Source: Gammaproteobacteria bacterium (GTDB taxonomy: Bacteria; Pseudomonadota; Gammaproteobacteria; Pseudomonadales; UBA5518). Taken from it: DNA of 64,000 nucleotides. The stretch is from assembly GCA_016705365.1 (NCBI GenBank), contig JADIYI010000008.1, forward strand, positions 186,001 through 250,000, given 5' to 3'. The translations under genes and the position numbers were made by a program. How positions within the stretch are numbered: the first letter of the stretch is position 1; each line of letters opens with the position of its first letter. Positions 25,233 to 34,297 of this stretch are shown here, one piece after another. The notes below the pieces were generated by a model that searched no databases, was not told where the DNA came from, and saw only the letters and a program-made list of their open reading frames with translations.

Positions 25233-25835
25233 TCAGCCCGGGTCTTCGGCGCCCATCCAGTGCCCGAGCTTGCCGGCCTTGGTTTCCAGATAACGCAGGT
25301 TGTGCGGATTCTGCCCGGTGCGGATCGCGATGCGCTCCACCACTTTTACCCCCAGCGCCTCGATCGCGGCCACCTTGCGTGGATTATTGGTCATCAGCCG
25401 CAACGAGCTGATACCGAGACGCGCCAGCATCACGCGACAGATACTGTAATCACGCACATCGGCGCCAAAGCCGAGTTGCTCGTTGGCCTCGACGGTATCG
25501 GCACCCGCGTCCTGCAGGTGGTAGGCCTTGATCTTGTTCAACAGACCAATGCCACGCCCTTCCTGGCGCAGATAGAACAGCGCTCCGCGGCCCTCGCGTG
25601 AAATACGCTCCAGCGAGGTGCGAAGTTGCGCGCCGCAATCGCAGCGCATGCTGAACAGCGCATCTCCGGTCAGGCACTCGGAATGGATGCGTGCCAGTAC
25701 CGGGGCGCCGTCACGCACGTCCCCGAGCGTCAACACCACATGCTCTTTCTCGTTTTCAATGTCCTCGAAACCATGCATGTCAAACACCCCCCATGGGGTG
25801 GGCAGCTGCGAGGAGGCGGCATAACGGACTGACAA
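25233..25835 (-). CDS. ribA: GTP cyclohydrolase II
   Basis: A 200-residue enzyme that opens GTP to the first riboflavin intermediate. The zinc-binding motif is intact: HSECLTGDALFSMRCDCG with its three cysteines, followed by LRQEGRGIGL. The likely start is TTG at 25835 (LSVRYAASSQLPTPWG), since GGAG lies just upstream and homologues begin there; a GTG at 25880 is the alternative. It stands apart from the main rib operon and complements the degenerate cyclohydrolase domain of RibBA at 28563. Confidence 0.93.
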   Translation of the reverse strand: MSVRYAASSQLPTPWGVFDMHGFEDIENEKEHVVLTLGDVRDGAPVLARIHSECLTGDALFSMRCDCGAQLRTSLERISREGRGALFYLRQEGRGIGLLNKIKAYHLQDAGADTVEANEQLGFGADVRDYSICRVMLARLGISSLRLMTNNPRKVAAIEALGVKVVERIAIRTGQNPHNLRYLETKAGKLGHWMGAEDPG

Positions 25836-25921
25836 GAGAGTCTCCGGGGCTCGAGGAGTGGGCGATTCTAACAGTTGCACCGTCGCGCGGCGATCAGCCG
25901 CAATTTCCGTGCGTCAGCGTC

Positions 25922-26569
25922 TCATTTCTCGCGCAGATAGAGCACACCGTTCTCTTCCCGCATCGAGACACGACCGAGCCACGACATGCCAAGCAGCGCA
26001 CGGGTCGGGTAGGCACCTTCCAGCACGCTGGCCCGTACATTGCGCACCACGATGCCGGAGAGTTCCACGCGTTCGAGCACCAGCGTCCATGCATCCACCT
26101 CCCCGCTTGCAGTCTGCACCCGTCCTGGCTCACCGTGCAGGCGGTAATCGATGCCGAGTCGCCGCGCATCCGTGCTGTTCATCGCGATCACGTTGGCACC
26201 GGTATCGACCAGGAGACTCAGCTGACGGGAGTTGATGGTCCCGACCACCAGGTACTCGTTGCGCGCATTGCGCGAAACCGGGACTTCAGTGCGCACCGGC
26301 TGCGCAAAACCGGCACCTGCATCGCGGCCCGGCGCCAACGTCCGGCGATGCCCGCCAATGTCGATTACCGCCTGGGACGCGCTCGCCGCCATCAGGCGCA
26401 CGCCCTCGGGCGAGGTCTCGCCAACGCGCAGCATGCGTGGCGTGCCATCGACACTGAGCATCGCCCGCCCCTCGAACAGCGCATTCGCGGTAACGTACAG
26501 ATCCTGCGCGATTGCCGTGGCGCACAGCGGCACGAACATCATCGCCAGCAGCAATCGCCTGTGTGTCAC
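25922..26569 (-). CDS. Retropepsin-like aspartic protease family protein
   Basis: A 215-residue secreted or membrane-anchored protein. An N-terminal signal (LLLAMMFVPLCATAIA) precedes a domain with the aspartic protease motif LLVDTGANVIAMN and a later ALLGMSWLG, the two landmarks of the retropepsin-like (TIGR02281-type) clan-AA family. Bacterial members are single-domain and presumably dimerise in the periplasm. The GTG at 26569 follows the thiL stop by five bases, so it is the last gene of the rib-nusB-thiL operon, in the place where pgpA is often found. Confidence 0.8.
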   Translation of the reverse strand: MTHRRLLLAMMFVPLCATAIAQDLYVTANALFEGRAMLSVDGTPRMLRVGETSPEGVRLMAASASQAVIDIGGHRRTLAPGRDAGAGFAQPVRTEVPVSRNARNEYLVVGTINSRQLSLLVDTGANVIAMNSTDARRLGIDYRLHGEPGRVQTASGEVDAWTLVLERVELSGIVVRNVRASVLEGAYPTRALLGMSWLGRVSMREENGVLYLREK

Positions 26570-26574
26570 CTCTT

Positions 26575-27513
26575 TCAGCCCCCGAAATGCTGGTAACCGC
26601 GCGCCGCACGGTGCCCGTCGCATTCAACGCCCTCACCCTGCAGCACCGCGCCGATGCGCGTACAGCGCAGCCCGAGTGCACTCGCGATACCGGCAATCGT
26701 GCCGCGCTGCACGGGCGAGGCGGTGAAACACAGCTCGTAGTCATCGCCGCCCGCCAGGCACAGATCCAATGCCGACTGCGACTCGCTCACCGCGCACAGC
26801 GGCAAACGCTCGCTCGCGAGCACGATCCGGACCCCGCTGCGGGTGGCAATGTGCCCGGCATCGGCGAGCAGGCCGTCCGACACATCGATCGCCGCCGAGG
26901 CAATACCGCGCAACCGCAGCCCAAGTGCAATACGCGGCTCCGGGTTGAGAAACACCCGTGCCAGTGCATCCTCGGACCCGTGGCCGGCAAGGACACGCTG
27001 CAGGCCAAGCGCTGCCGAACCGGGCACGCCGCTGACGTAGACCTCATCACCGGGCCGTGCACCGTCGCGGCGCAGCGCCATGCCCCGTGTCACGCTGCCA
27101 TGTACCTGGACCGTGATGCTGAGCGGGCCGCGTGTGGTGTCGCCCCCGACCAGGGCAATGGCGAAACGCTGCGCCAGCGCCGCCAGTCCGCGGCTGAAGT
27201 CGTCCAGCCAGGCTTCGTCGGCCTGCGGCAGCGTCAGCGCCAGTGTGAACCAGAGCGGATTGGCACCCATTGCCGCGAGGTCGCTGAGGTTGACCGCGAG
27301 CGCCCGATGCCCGATATGCTCGGGCGCCATGGCGGGCGGGAAGTGCACTCCGGCAACCAGGGTATCGATCGATACCACCAGGTCCTGATCGGGCGGCGGG
27401 CGCAGGATCGCGGCATCGTCGCCTATGCCCAGCACCACTCCGCAACCCGGCGTCACGGCGAACTGCGGCGCCGCGAAATAACGTGTGATCAAACCGAACT
27501 CGGTGAGCGCCAT
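26575..27513 (-). CDS. thiL: Thiamine-monophosphate kinase
   Basis: A 312-residue ThiL that phosphorylates thiamine monophosphate to the active cofactor TPP. It has the AIR-synthase-like ATP-binding fold: GIGDDAAIL, SIDTLVAGVHF, NLSDLAAMGA, VGGDTTRG and AIDVSDGLLADAGH. It lies 14 bases downstream of nusB. Together with the kinase-like protein at 14495 it could complete a thiamine-to-TPP salvage route. Confidence 0.95.
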   Translation of the reverse strand: MALTEFGLITRYFAAPQFAVTPGCGVVLGIGDDAAILRPPPDQDLVVSIDTLVAGVHFPPAMAPEHIGHRALAVNLSDLAAMGANPLWFTLALTLPQADEAWLDDFSRGLAALAQRFAIALVGGDTTRGPLSITVQVHGSVTRGMALRRDGARPGDEVYVSGVPGSAALGLQRVLAGHGSEDALARVFLNPEPRIALGLRLRGIASAAIDVSDGLLADAGHIATRSGVRIVLASERLPLCAVSESQSALDLCLAGGDDYELCFTASPVQRGTIAGIASALGLRCTRIGAVLQGEGVECDGHRAARGYQHFGG

Positions 27514-27527
27514 GGGCGGGGCCGCGC

Positions 27528-28013
27528 TCAGCGGGGCCTGTTGATTTCCGTCTCGCGAAGCTCGCGGGCGACCTTGTCGAGAACTCCGTTGACGAAGCGA
27601 TGACTCTCGGCGGCACCGAACTTCTTGGTCAATGCGATCGCCTCGTTGAGCACCACGCGACAGGGAATGTCGATGCGCTCACTCAGCTCGAAGGTCGCGA
27701 TGCGCAGCACCGCACGTTCCACCGGGCCGAGCTTGGCGAGTGGAATATCGAGATAGGGCGCGAACAACTCCTCGAGATCCGACACCTGCGCCGGCACTCC
27801 GTGCAACAGCGACTGGAAATATTCCAGGTCCGTGCCACGAAAATCGAAATCCTCGCGAAACTGCTGTTCGATGGCCGAGAGGGCCGTCCCGGAGACTGCC
27901 CACTGGTAGAGAGCCTGCACCGCGTAATGACGCGCCTTGCGCCGGGCAGCGGAAATCTGCCGACGCTCGGCCTCGGGGGCATCGCTGATCCATGCGTCCT
28001 TGGCGGAGTTCAC
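27528..28013 (-). CDS. nusB: Transcription antitermination factor NusB
   Basis: A 161-residue all-helical NusB, which with NusE binds boxA RNA during rRNA antitermination. It shows ARRKARHYAVQALYQW near the start and RIDIPCRVVLNEAIALTKKFG with FVNGVLDKVA at the end. The start is a GTG at 28013 that overlaps the ribH stop (GTGA), an arrangement typical of ribH-nusB. Confidence 0.95.
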   Translation of the reverse strand: MNSAKDAWISDAPEAERRQISAARRKARHYAVQALYQWAVSGTALSAIEQQFREDFDFRGTDLEYFQSLLHGVPAQVSDLEELFAPYLDIPLAKLGPVERAVLRIATFELSERIDIPCRVVLNEAIALTKKFGAAESHRFVNGVLDKVARELRETEINRPR

Positions 28014-28480
28014 AGCTTGCCCAACAGACTGACCATCTCGAGTGCCGACATCGCGGCCTCGGCACCCTTGTTGCCGGCTTTGGTGCCGGAGCGCTCGATG
28101 GCCTGCTCGATGGTATCGACAGTGAGCACTCCGAACGCCACGGGTATCCCGCTCTGCAACGACACCATCGCGATACCCTTGGTGCACTCGCCCGCGACAT
28201 ACTCGAAGTGCGGCGTGCCGCCGCGGATCACCGCGCCGAGCGCGATTATCGAATCGTATTTGCCACTGGCGGCGACCTTCTGAATGACCAGCGGCAGCTC
28301 GTAGGCGCCTGGCGCACGCACCAGCGTGATGCGATCGTTTGCGACCCCGTGGCGACGCAGCGTATCCACCGCACCCGCTATCAGGCTCTCCACGACAAAA
28401 CTGTTGAACCGGCTCGCGACCAGCGCGAAACGCGCCTCGCCCGCCGCAAGAACACCTTCAATGGTTGTCAAGTCCGCCAT
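28010..28480 (-). CDS. ribH: 6,7-dimethyl-8-ribityllumazine synthase
   Basis: A 156-residue lumazine synthase that condenses 5-amino-6-ribitylaminouracil with 3,4-dihydroxybutanone 4-phosphate. Motifs include ALVASRFNSFVVESL, RAPGAYELPL, ALGAVIRGGTPHFEYV (with the catalytic His) and GVLTVDT. It precedes nusB with a four-base overlap and follows ribBA after an 82-base gap. Confidence 0.97.
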   Translation of the reverse strand: MADLTTIEGVLAAGEARFALVASRFNSFVVESLIAGAVDTLRRHGVANDRITLVRAPGAYELPLVIQKVAASGKYDSIIALGAVIRGGTPHFEYVAGECTKGIAMVSLQSGIPVAFGVLTVDTIEQAIERSGTKAGNKGAEAAMSALEMVSLLGKL

Positions 28481-28562
28481 GGTTCCGTCCGTCTCAAGCT
28501 GCGCAAGGGCGCCAATTCTGCCATTAAACCGTCATGCGGGCCATCGCCGGGAGAACCCGATA

Positions 28563-29678
28563 TCAATACGTCAGGTATTCCACGACCTCCAGTCCGAAAC
28601 CGGAAATCGCGTTATAACGTGCCGGCGGGCCCATCAGGCGCATCCGACCCACACCGAGCTGGCGCAGGATCTGCGAGCCCACACCGACCAGGCTGTGCAC
28701 ATTGCGGATGGCATCGGCACCGGGCTCGGGCACGTTTTGCATGCCCAGTGCCACATCAATGCTCGCCAGCAGGTGTTGCTCGCTCTCGGCCTGGTTGAGC
28801 AGCACCAGCACCCCGTGTCCCTCGCTCTGGATGTGCTCCAGACAGCGCGCGATATTCCAGTTGCGGCTCTGCCCGGGCACATCCGTCCACAACAGATCGC
28901 GCAACGCCGCCGCCACGTGCACCCGGACCGGGGTCGGGGTGGCGGGTTCCACCACGCCATGGCTCAGCGCGAGATGCACCCGTCCGTCATCGGCATCGCG
29001 GAACTGATGCAGCTCGAATATTCCGTAGGCCGTCTGTACTTCGCCCCGCCGCACGCGGTGCACCGTGGTCTCGTTCAGCAGCCGGAACTGGATCAGATCC
29101 GCAATGGTGCCGATGCGCAGATCATGGCGCGCGGCAAAGTCACGCAGCCGTGCGCCAGTAGCCAGGTTGCCGTCCTCGTCGAGCACGTCGGCGAGCACCG
29201 CGGCGGGTGCGAACCCGGCGAGGCGCGCGATATCGCAGCCTCCCTCGGTATGACCGGCACGCTTCAACACCCCACCGGATTCCGCACGCAGCGGAAACAC
29301 GTGTCCGGGTTGCACGATGTCACGGGCATGCGTGCCGCGAGCGACCGCGGTGCGCACCGTGTGGGCGCGATCAGCTGCCGAAATACCGGTGCTGATGCCC
29401 TCGGCCGCTTCGATCGATACCGTGAAGCGGCTGCCATGGCGGCTCACGGATTCACCGACCATCAACGGCAGACGCAATTGCTCGCAACGCTCCGGGGTCA
29501 GGCTGAGACAGATCAGGCCGCGCGCCTGGCGGGCCATGAAATTGATTTTCTCGGCGCTGATGTCTTCGGCCGCCGCCAGAAGCGCGCCCCCGAACTGTTC
29601 GTCATCGTCATCGACCAGCACCACCATGGCGCCATGGCGGAAGCTGTCGATCAGTTGCTGCGCGGTATCGAAGGTCAT
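28563..29678 (-). CDS. ribBA: RibBA-type protein with both active sites degenerate
   Basis: A 371-residue fusion in the usual ribBA position of the operon. Residues 1-200 are a DHBP synthase (RibB) fold: the substrate and metal motifs GISTGISAADRA, PGHVFPLRA and AGHTEGGCDIARL are present, but the essential acidic motif DDEDRENEGD is replaced by DDDDEQFGGA, losing the Mg-binding Glu. Residues 205-371 correspond to a GTP cyclohydrolase II domain without any of the zinc cysteines. Its start overlaps ribE by four bases. It may be inactive, a modified enzyme, or a regulatory partner; the cyclohydrolase function is covered by ribA, while no intact RibB is seen in this window. Confidence 0.85.
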   Translation of the reverse strand: MTFDTAQQLIDSFRHGAMVVLVDDDDEQFGGALLAAAEDISAEKINFMARQARGLICLSLTPERCEQLRLPLMVGESVSRHGSRFTVSIEAAEGISTGISAADRAHTVRTAVARGTHARDIVQPGHVFPLRAESGGVLKRAGHTEGGCDIARLAGFAPAAVLADVLDEDGNLATGARLRDFAARHDLRIGTIADLIQFRLLNETTVHRVRRGEVQTAYGIFELHQFRDADDGRVHLALSHGVVEPATPTPVRVHVAAALRDLLWTDVPGQSRNWNIARCLEHIQSEGHGVLVLLNQAESEQHLLASIDVALGMQNVPEPGADAIRNVHSLVGVGSQILRQLGVGRMRLMGPPARYNAISGFGLEVVEYLTY

Positions 29679-30337
29679 GACGAGGGAAATCCATGTTGCG
29701 CAAGAAATTCGCGGCTGAGTACGGTGCCCTGCGACTGCGCGGCCCGCTCGCCAAGCAGCAGCCGCTCGAGGTAACGGGCGATGATATCGACTTCGAGATT
29801 GACCCGAGCGCCGACCCGGTACTCGCCGAACAGCGTCTCTGCCTGAGTCACCGGAATGATGTTCAGATCGAACAGTGCGCCGTCGACATCGTTTACCGTG
29901 AGGCTCACGCCGTCGACCGTGATCGATCCCTTGTGGGCGATGTAACGGGCAAGCGTCACCGGCGCACGCAAGCGATAGCGGGTGGAGCGCGCATCGGCTT
30001 GCATCGACACCACCTCGCCGACCCCATCGACGTGACCGCTGACGATATGCCCGCCGAGACGATCACCGACCGCCATGGCCTTTTCGAGATTTACCCGCGA
30101 GCCGCTTCCCAGCGCGCCCAGCGTGGTGAGCGACAGTGTCTCCAGCGATACATCGGCACTGAACCAGTCGCTGCCATACTCGACCACGGTCAGGCAGACG
30201 CCACTGGTGGCGATGCTGTCGCCGGCGCGTACATCGCGCATATCGAGCTTGCCGGTGGCGAGATGCAAACGCACATCGCCACCCCGCGGCTCGAGGCGCC
30301 GTACCGCGCCGGTTGCTTCAATGATGCCTGTAAACAT
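29675..30337 (-). CDS. ribE: Riboflavin synthase, alpha chain
   Basis: A 220-residue enzyme that dismutates two lumazine molecules to riboflavin. It begins with the invariant MFTGII and shows the two-fold lumazine-binding repeat: SGVCLTVVEYGSDWFSADVS and VDGVSLTVNDVDGALFDLNI. The ATG at 30337 is fixed by the MFTGII start. It overlaps the end of ribD by 20 bases. Confidence 0.96.
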   Translation of the reverse strand: MFTGIIEATGAVRRLEPRGGDVRLHLATGKLDMRDVRAGDSIATSGVCLTVVEYGSDWFSADVSLETLSLTTLGALGSGSRVNLEKAMAVGDRLGGHIVSGHVDGVGEVVSMQADARSTRYRLRAPVTLARYIAHKGSITVDGVSLTVNDVDGALFDLNIIPVTQAETLFGEYRVGARVNLEVDIIARYLERLLLGERAAQSQGTVLSREFLAQHGFPSS

Positions 30338-31457
30338 GGTGTTCCGTAGCCTCCTGGCCCGGTATTGCCGTGATCCGCCAGTCGGCACCGACCGCGCGAA
30401 TATCACGAATCTCGAGCGCACGCGCCTGCGCCATCGTCGCGATCGGCAATTGCAACAGGGGTCGAGCGGCATTGCCCATCAACAGCGGTGCCATGTAGAT
30501 CACCAGTTCATCGACCAGCCCCGCATCGAGCACCGCTCCCGCAAGCGTGGCGCCCGCCTCGATCAGGATTTCATTACACTGCGCGCTCGCCAGATGCGCC
30601 AGCAGCGCCGCCAGATCCACCCGTCCGTTCGCACCCGGCAGATACACCACCGTAACACCGACCGCAGCGAGCGCCTGCTCGCGCGCCTGATCGCGGGTCG
30701 CGGTCGCGACAATCACCTCTCCCGTGGTACCAAGCAGGCGCGCGGTGGCGGGCAGACGCAGCTTCGAATCGACGATCACCCGCACCGGTTGGCGCCCAAC
30801 CGGCAATCCATCGAGCGGATCCATGCGCACATCGAGGCGCGGATCATCCTGCAGCACCGTGTCGATGCCACTGAGCACTGCACAGCTGCGTGCCCTGAGG
30901 CGCTGCACATCCTGCCGTGCCGCTTCCCCGGTGATCCACTTGCTGTCACCACAGCCCATCGCGGTGCGCCCATCGAGGCTCATTGCCAGCTTGCAGCGCA
31001 CCCACGGCATGCCCGTTTGCATGCGCTTGAAAAAGCCCGGGTTCAGCGCGCGTGCCTGATGTTCGAGCAGACCCTGCTCCACCCTTATCCCGGCCGCGCG
31101 CAAACGACGCATGCCCTCACCCGCAACCAGCGGGTTGGGATCTTCGCTCGCCACCACCACCCTGGCAACCGCGGCCTCGACCAGCGCATCCGCGCACGGC
31201 GGCGTGCGCCCGTGATGACTGCAGGGCTCCAGCGTGACATACACCGTGCTTGCGGCGATTCCGTTTCCGGCACCAGCCAGCGCATCGATCTCGGCATGCG
31301 CACCGCCGGCGCGACGGTGATAACCGCTGGCGATGATCGCGCCATCACGCGCGATCACGCAACCTACCCGCGGGTTGGGGGCGGTCGAGTAAAGGCCCAA
31401 TGCCGCGAGGCGGATTGCCTCGGCCATCATCCTCTGGTCTTCGCTGCTCCCGCGCAT
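30318..31457 (-). CDS. ribD: Bifunctional riboflavin deaminase-reductase
   Basis: A 379-residue fusion. The N-terminal deaminase domain has its zinc site as GAHAEIDAL and EPCSHHGRTPPCADAL. The C-terminal reductase domain has KLAMSLDGRTAMGCGDSKWITG and EAGATLAGAVL. It converts the product of GTP cyclohydrolase II in two steps. It starts three bases after nrdR, the classical nrdR-ribD order. Confidence 0.96.
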   Translation of the reverse strand: MRGSSEDQRMMAEAIRLAALGLYSTAPNPRVGCVIARDGAIIASGYHRRAGGAHAEIDALAGAGNGIAASTVYVTLEPCSHHGRTPPCADALVEAAVARVVVASEDPNPLVAGEGMRRLRAAGIRVEQGLLEHQARALNPGFFKRMQTGMPWVRCKLAMSLDGRTAMGCGDSKWITGEAARQDVQRLRARSCAVLSGIDTVLQDDPRLDVRMDPLDGLPVGRQPVRVIVDSKLRLPATARLLGTTGEVIVATATRDQAREQALAAVGVTVVYLPGANGRVDLAALLAHLASAQCNEILIEAGATLAGAVLDAGLVDELVIYMAPLLMGNAARPLLQLPIATMAQARALEIRDIRAVGADWRITAIPGQEATEHHVYRHH

Positions 31458-31460
31458 GGG

Positions 31461-31934
31461 TCAGCCTTGCGGCGCAACGAGCTCTTCTTCCGCGAGACGC
31501 TCGATCTCGGCACGGAATTCATTCAGATCCTGGAAGCTGCGGTAGACGGACGCAAAGCGCACGAACGCCACATGATCGACTGCCTTGAGTTGCCTCATCA
31601 CCTCCTCCCCCACCACCCGGGAAGGCACTTCGCGCTCGCCGGACGCCTGCAGCGCATGCTTGATCTGGCTCAGCATCGCCTCGATGCGCTCCATGCTGAC
31701 CGGGCGTTTCTCGAGAGCACGCAGGATGCCCTGGCGCATCTTCGTTTCGTTGAAGGGCTCGCGCACGCCACTTTGCTTGATCACTCGCGGCAGCAACAAT
31801 TCGGCGCTTTCGTAGGTGGTGAACCGCTCCGCACAACCGAGACACTCGCGCCGACGGCGCACCTGATCGCCATCGGCGACCAGTCGCGAATCAATGACTT
31901 TGGTGTCTGCGGCAGAACAGAACGGACAATGCAT
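31461..31934 (-). CDS. nrdR: Transcriptional repressor NrdR
   Basis: A 157-residue regulator of ribonucleotide reductase genes. An N-terminal zinc ribbon (MHCPFC, then CLGCAERFTTYE) binds DNA, and the following ATP-cone domain (PRVIKQSGVREPFNETKMRQGI) senses ATP/dATP. The start at 31934 is fixed by the conserved MHCPFC. It is the first gene of the rib operon. In many relatives glyA lies directly upstream; here glyA is 24 kb away. Confidence 0.96.
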   Translation of the reverse strand: MHCPFCSAADTKVIDSRLVADGDQVRRRRECLGCAERFTTYESAELLLPRVIKQSGVREPFNETKMRQGILRALEKRPVSMERIEAMLSQIKHALQASGEREVPSRVVGEEVMRQLKAVDHVAFVRFASVYRSFQDLNEFRAEIERLAEEELVAPQG

Positions 31935-32059
31935 GGCAAGCGGCCTGATGATCGATGGCTGACAGTATACTGATCCGGAGCGGAGGATGGGCCGCGCCGC
32001 GGTCGCTGCGCCGGTTGCGGGTGCCGCACCCAAGCGCAGCAATCAGACGATCCCCGGAA

Positions 32060-32087
32060 CAAAAAAAACCGCCGGGTACCGACGGTT
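32060..32087 (-). terminator. Rho-independent terminator of the TonB/ExbB operon
   Basis: On the minus strand a 9-bp stem (AACCGTCGG/CCGGCGGTT with one G-T pair) with a three-base loop is followed by eight T residues. It lies 67 bases beyond the stop of the last operon gene (32154). Confidence 0.88.
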
Positions 32088-32153
32088 CTGGAGCGTGCGT
32101 GCGGGCTCTGTGTTCCCGGCCGCAATGGCCGGAAACACACCACGTCATCAAAA

Positions 32154-33581
32154 CTATTGCTTGTCTTTCTGCCGCGCGCTGTCGAGTTCGCGCGTCAGGA
32201 AGGGGTTGCGGTCGATCAATTCATCCGCCAAAAGCGCCTGGCTCTGCTCGTCGAGCACCTGGGTCACCTTGTTCGACAAGGCCGTCATTCCCGAGTTGAT
32301 GAACAGCAACGGAATCGCGATGCCCAAACCCAGCACCGTCGCGATCATCGCCTGCCCGATACCATGCGCCATCAACTTCGGATCGCTCGATCCCGATGCC
32401 ACGATGGCATGAAAGGTGATGATCATCCCGATCACGGTTCCGATCAGGCCAAGCAGCGGACCGGCGGCCACCGCGAGCCGCAGAAAGGCCTGAAAGCGCT
32501 GCAGCGCGGGCGTTTCGCGCAGCACCGCCTCGGAAAGCCGCAACTCCGCGATTTCGGGATTCTCCGGGCGCAGCCCATCTCCGCGGAATGCAATCAGTAC
32601 GCGTCCGAGCGGATTGTTCGGATTGGGCTTGGACAGATCGCGCAGCTGTTTCGTTACCGCGAGCCTGGTCACGATCAGGTACACGTACTGGAACATTGCC
32701 AGCAACACGCCAAGCACGCCCACGGCAACGATCACATAGCCCACGACCTCGCCATGCTGGATCCGCTCGATGATATTCGGACGCTCTGCCGACATCACCA
32801 GCAACGGACCACGCGCCGGATCCACGACAGCCTTGTGGAACGTGCCTTCCGGTGCGCTCTGCAGGTCTTTTGCGATGTTGCGCAGGCGCGGGCCGAGTTG
32901 TCGCGGCAGTACGCTCAGACTCTTGTCCCCGGTGGTGTAGATCAGGAACTGGCCGGCTGCGCTTGCCGTGAAAGGACCGACCCGCACGATTTCCGTCGGC
33001 GCGACCGACTTGTCAAGCTGGACCACGTCGGTCGTGAAGCGCATGACCTTGCCGCTCTCGGTCATTTCGCGGTGCAGTTCGAACCACATCCGCTCCAGAT
33101 CCTCGATCGACGGCAGCGCCTTGGCCCCAGCCAGGCGGCGCAGGAATTCATCACGCGACTCCTTTCCTTCCGCCACCGGGAATTGCTTGGTGATCAGCGA
33201 CTGCTGCAGCACCGTTGCCGCGTCGCCGGCAATCTGTCGCGTCACGCCGAACAGTTCGCCAAGATTGCCCTCGTGCTGGCGCAGTAACGCCTTCAGATCG
33301 GTGATACGGATCTCGTTCTGCGACCATTCGCCATCGAGCGCCTTGCTGCGCGCCTCGGCTTTGTTGCGGCGCGCCAGCGCGTCACGTGCGAGTTGCTCCT
33401 GCTTCTGCAGTTCCGTGCGCTGCTCGGCTTCGCGCTGCTTCCAGATCTTTGCCTCGCGATCGCGCATTTGCGCGGATTTCTGGGCAAGTTCCGCCATCGA
33501 TACGGCCGCCTGGCTCGGAGCCGCCGGCAGTGTCACCAGCAGCGCGGCAAGTCCGAGTACGATGTTGCGTATGCACTTCAC
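32154..33581 (-). CDS. TtpC-like long MotA/TolQ/ExbB proton-channel protein, copy 2
   Basis: A 475-residue protein. A signal peptide (VLGLAALLVTLPAAPSQA) and a periplasmic coiled coil (residues 30-110, rich in Glu, Gln, Lys, Arg) precede a beta-rich part, one membrane helix (VGYVIVAVGVLGVLLAMFQ) and the ExbB core with AAGPLLGLIGTVIGMIITF and LGLGIAIPLLF. This is the layout of TtpC, the extra component of Vibrio TonB2 systems. It starts with GTG overlapping the stop of the DUF3450 gene, with GGAGG upstream. It is the last gene of the operon and is paralogous to 37536-38930. Confidence 0.82.
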   Translation of the reverse strand: MKCIRNIVLGLAALLVTLPAAPSQAAVSMAELAQKSAQMRDREAKIWKQREAEQRTELQKQEQLARDALARRNKAEARSKALDGEWSQNEIRITDLKALLRQHEGNLGELFGVTRQIAGDAATVLQQSLITKQFPVAEGKESRDEFLRRLAGAKALPSIEDLERMWFELHREMTESGKVMRFTTDVVQLDKSVAPTEIVRVGPFTASAAGQFLIYTTGDKSLSVLPRQLGPRLRNIAKDLQSAPEGTFHKAVVDPARGPLLVMSAERPNIIERIQHGEVVGYVIVAVGVLGVLLAMFQYVYLIVTRLAVTKQLRDLSKPNPNNPLGRVLIAFRGDGLRPENPEIAELRLSEAVLRETPALQRFQAFLRLAVAAGPLLGLIGTVIGMIITFHAIVASGSSDPKLMAHGIGQAMIATVLGLGIAIPLLFINSGMTALSNKVTQVLDEQSQALLADELIDRNPFLTRELDSARQKDKQ

Positions 33582-34285
33582 GACCGTACCTCCTGCGGCG
33601 CAGGCACCGGCACCGCGATCAGGTCCGGTGCGACTTCCTTCCTGGCGATGCGCAGCGCATCGAGCACTGCGGATTCGTAACTCAGGTCGATGATCCATTT
33701 GTTCTCGTTCTTGTCCCAGTAGGCGGTTTCCATGCCATCCGCGGTGCGATACAACAGGGCAACCCTGCCCACGCGCACAAAGTCGGCATCGCGGCCATCT
33801 TCGAGCTTCGAGCTGTAGGTCTCGATGTTGCGTCCGTATTCGATCTCGATCTGGTAGGCTTCGAGCAGGCGACGGTAGCGCTCGGAGACGCTGGCTTCCT
33901 CGCTTTCCATCAGGGCACGCAACCGTTCCATGCGCTCGTGGCGGTCCGATACGGGATCGATGAACGGCAGGTCAGTGGCAAAGAACTTGACCAGTTCATC
34001 GTACATTTTCGCGACCAGCCCGTTGATATCGGCGCCCGTTACGTCGAGTCCGGCAAGCTGTGATTCGATGGCCGCGAGCCGCTGCTGCTGGGACTGGAGC
34101 TGGCCCTCGATCAACTTGTTGTAGTTTGCAAGACTCTCGGAATCCGCCACCAGCCGCGCATAACGCGTACCTGCGTCCTGCGCGACAGCGAGCGAGCAGG
34201 CACCGCCGAGCAGCACCGCAATCGCAAGACACGCGGCACCGCGCATCAATTTGAAATTCTGTCTGTCACGCATCATGGTGGGCAT
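33578..34285 (-). CDS. DUF3450 family periplasmic protein, copy 2
   Basis: A 235-residue exported protein (signal AACLAIAVLLGGACSLAVA) with a long helical coiled coil (residues 45-85), then a conserved C-terminal region with YQIEIEYGRNIETY, RVGRVALLYRT and METAYWDKNENKWIID. DUF3450 proteins accompany TonB2/TtpC operons and are thought to assist energy transfer through the periplasm; their exact role is not known to me. Its C-terminus, PVPAPQEVRS, matches that of the paralogue at 38927. Confidence 0.85.
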   Translation of the reverse strand: MPTMMRDRQNFKLMRGAACLAIAVLLGGACSLAVAQDAGTRYARLVADSESLANYNKLIEGQLQSQQQRLAAIESQLAGLDVTGADINGLVAKMYDELVKFFATDLPFIDPVSDRHERMERLRALMESEEASVSERYRRLLEAYQIEIEYGRNIETYSSKLEDGRDADFVRVGRVALLYRTADGMETAYWDKNENKWIIDLSYESAVLDALRIARKEVAPDLIAVPVPAPQEVRS

Positions 34286-34297
34286 CCGTCTCTCTCA

